Shown here: positions 49,807-49,963 of the stretch, in pieces
How positions within the stretch are numbered: the first letter of the stretch is position 1
Layout of the letters: each line of letters opens with the position of its first letter
Origin: Clostridia bacterium
GTDB lineage: Bacteria; Bacillota; Clostridia; Lutisporales; Lutisporaceae
DNA: 49,963 nt
Reading direction: 5' to 3'
Assembly: GCA_017994115.1 (NCBI GenBank)
Contig: JAGOLK010000008.1
Location: 1-49,963 of the forward strand
Notes under the pieces: model-generated
The model's database searches: none
Told to the model about the DNA's origin: nothing
Seen by the model: only the letters and a program-made list of their open reading frames with translations
Translations under genes and position numbers: made by a program

Positions 49807-49963
49807 CTAAAATGCGGCAGCCATAATATCAACCAGGGTCTTGACATAGTTGTAGGTTCCCGCATCAAACTCCTTGCTCTTTATCGGCACCGAAAGATAT
49901 GTCACTCCCTTTATCCTTCCCCTGTCTATCATCGGTACTGCTATCACCGATTGCCAGTCAGGC
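49807..49963 (-). CDS. C-terminal end of a GAF-like domain protein
   Basis: Only the last 51 codons are in the window. They read PDWQSVIAVPMIDRGRIKGV, then TYLSVPIKSKEFDAGTYNYV and KTLVDIMAAAF, the closing strands and helix of a GAF-type sensor domain. The gene runs off the right edge. Its role (regulator, kinase or enzyme) cannot be told. Confidence 0.7.
   Translation of the reverse strand, partial: PDWQSVIAVPMIDRGRIKGVTYLSVPIKSKEFDAGTYNYVKTLVDIMAAAF

Overview
The window looks like a chromosome segment of a low-GC, Gram-positive, strictly anaerobic Clostridia-type bacterium. The evidence is AGGAGG-type ribosome binding sites, T-box leaders before serS and proS, RNase HIII, a UPF0182 protein, oligoendopeptidase F, and tungsten-type aldehyde ferredoxin oxidoreductases under sigma-54 control. 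No rRNA, CRISPR array or intact insertion sequence was seen. Everything was read by eye from sequence, without database searches.

Region 1 (1 to about 8600) is the right part of an integrated genetic element whose left end is outside the window. An excisionase-like gene and a tyrosine integrase abut the 3' end of a tRNA-Ser(GGA) gene, the usual integration target. The element also holds a second tyrosine recombinase, a DnaA-domain-I-like protein, tiny membrane proteins and at least two decayed genes. Its cargo is a two-gene unit, a RAMP-like glycine-rich-loop protein overlapping an HNH nuclease gene, transcribed divergently from an Xre-type repressor gene across a promoter region with palindromic operators. 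Three transcription units of the element are preceded by related short leaders: promoter, GGTTAGC-like repeats including AAAAGGTWRGCA, then an intrinsic terminator. A 95-bp tract with strict 5-nt G-rich periodicity follows the HNH gene.

Region 2 (8.8-29 kb) is mostly ordinary chromosome: an AI-2E-family permease, an atypical MCP-like membrane protein, a secreted beta-propeller protein, a MacAB-like efflux set (adaptor, ATPase, FtsX permease), a membrane-type dipeptidase, a flavin split-barrel protein, PepF, a TelA-family protein, an acetyltransferase, a lipid kinase, a PLP lyase beside a tRNA-Ser integration scar, two tRNA-Ser genes and an MCP. Two long palindromic intergenic elements (11451-11707 and 24112-24398) share a structured core despite different arms. 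A truncated relative of the first lies at 19995-20133.

Region 3 (28.7-45.3 kb) carries serS and proS, each behind a T-box, and two sigma-54 modules pointing away from each other. Leftward: a GAF-PAS enhancer-binding protein, a dyad site, a sigma-54 promoter, then an AOR, a radical-SAM cofactor maturase and a MoaD-like carrier. Rightward: a PAS enhancer-binding protein, three phased dyads, a sigma-54 promoter, then a four-gene Hcn/proline-dehydrogenase-like flavoprotein complex, a four-cluster ferredoxin and a large AOR. The inferred role is oxidation of an amine or amino acid to an aldehyde and then to an acid, with electrons passed to ferredoxin.

Region 4 (45.3-50 kb) holds a DJ-1/PfpI protein, RNase HIII, a UPF0182 membrane protein and the 3' end of a GAF-like gene.
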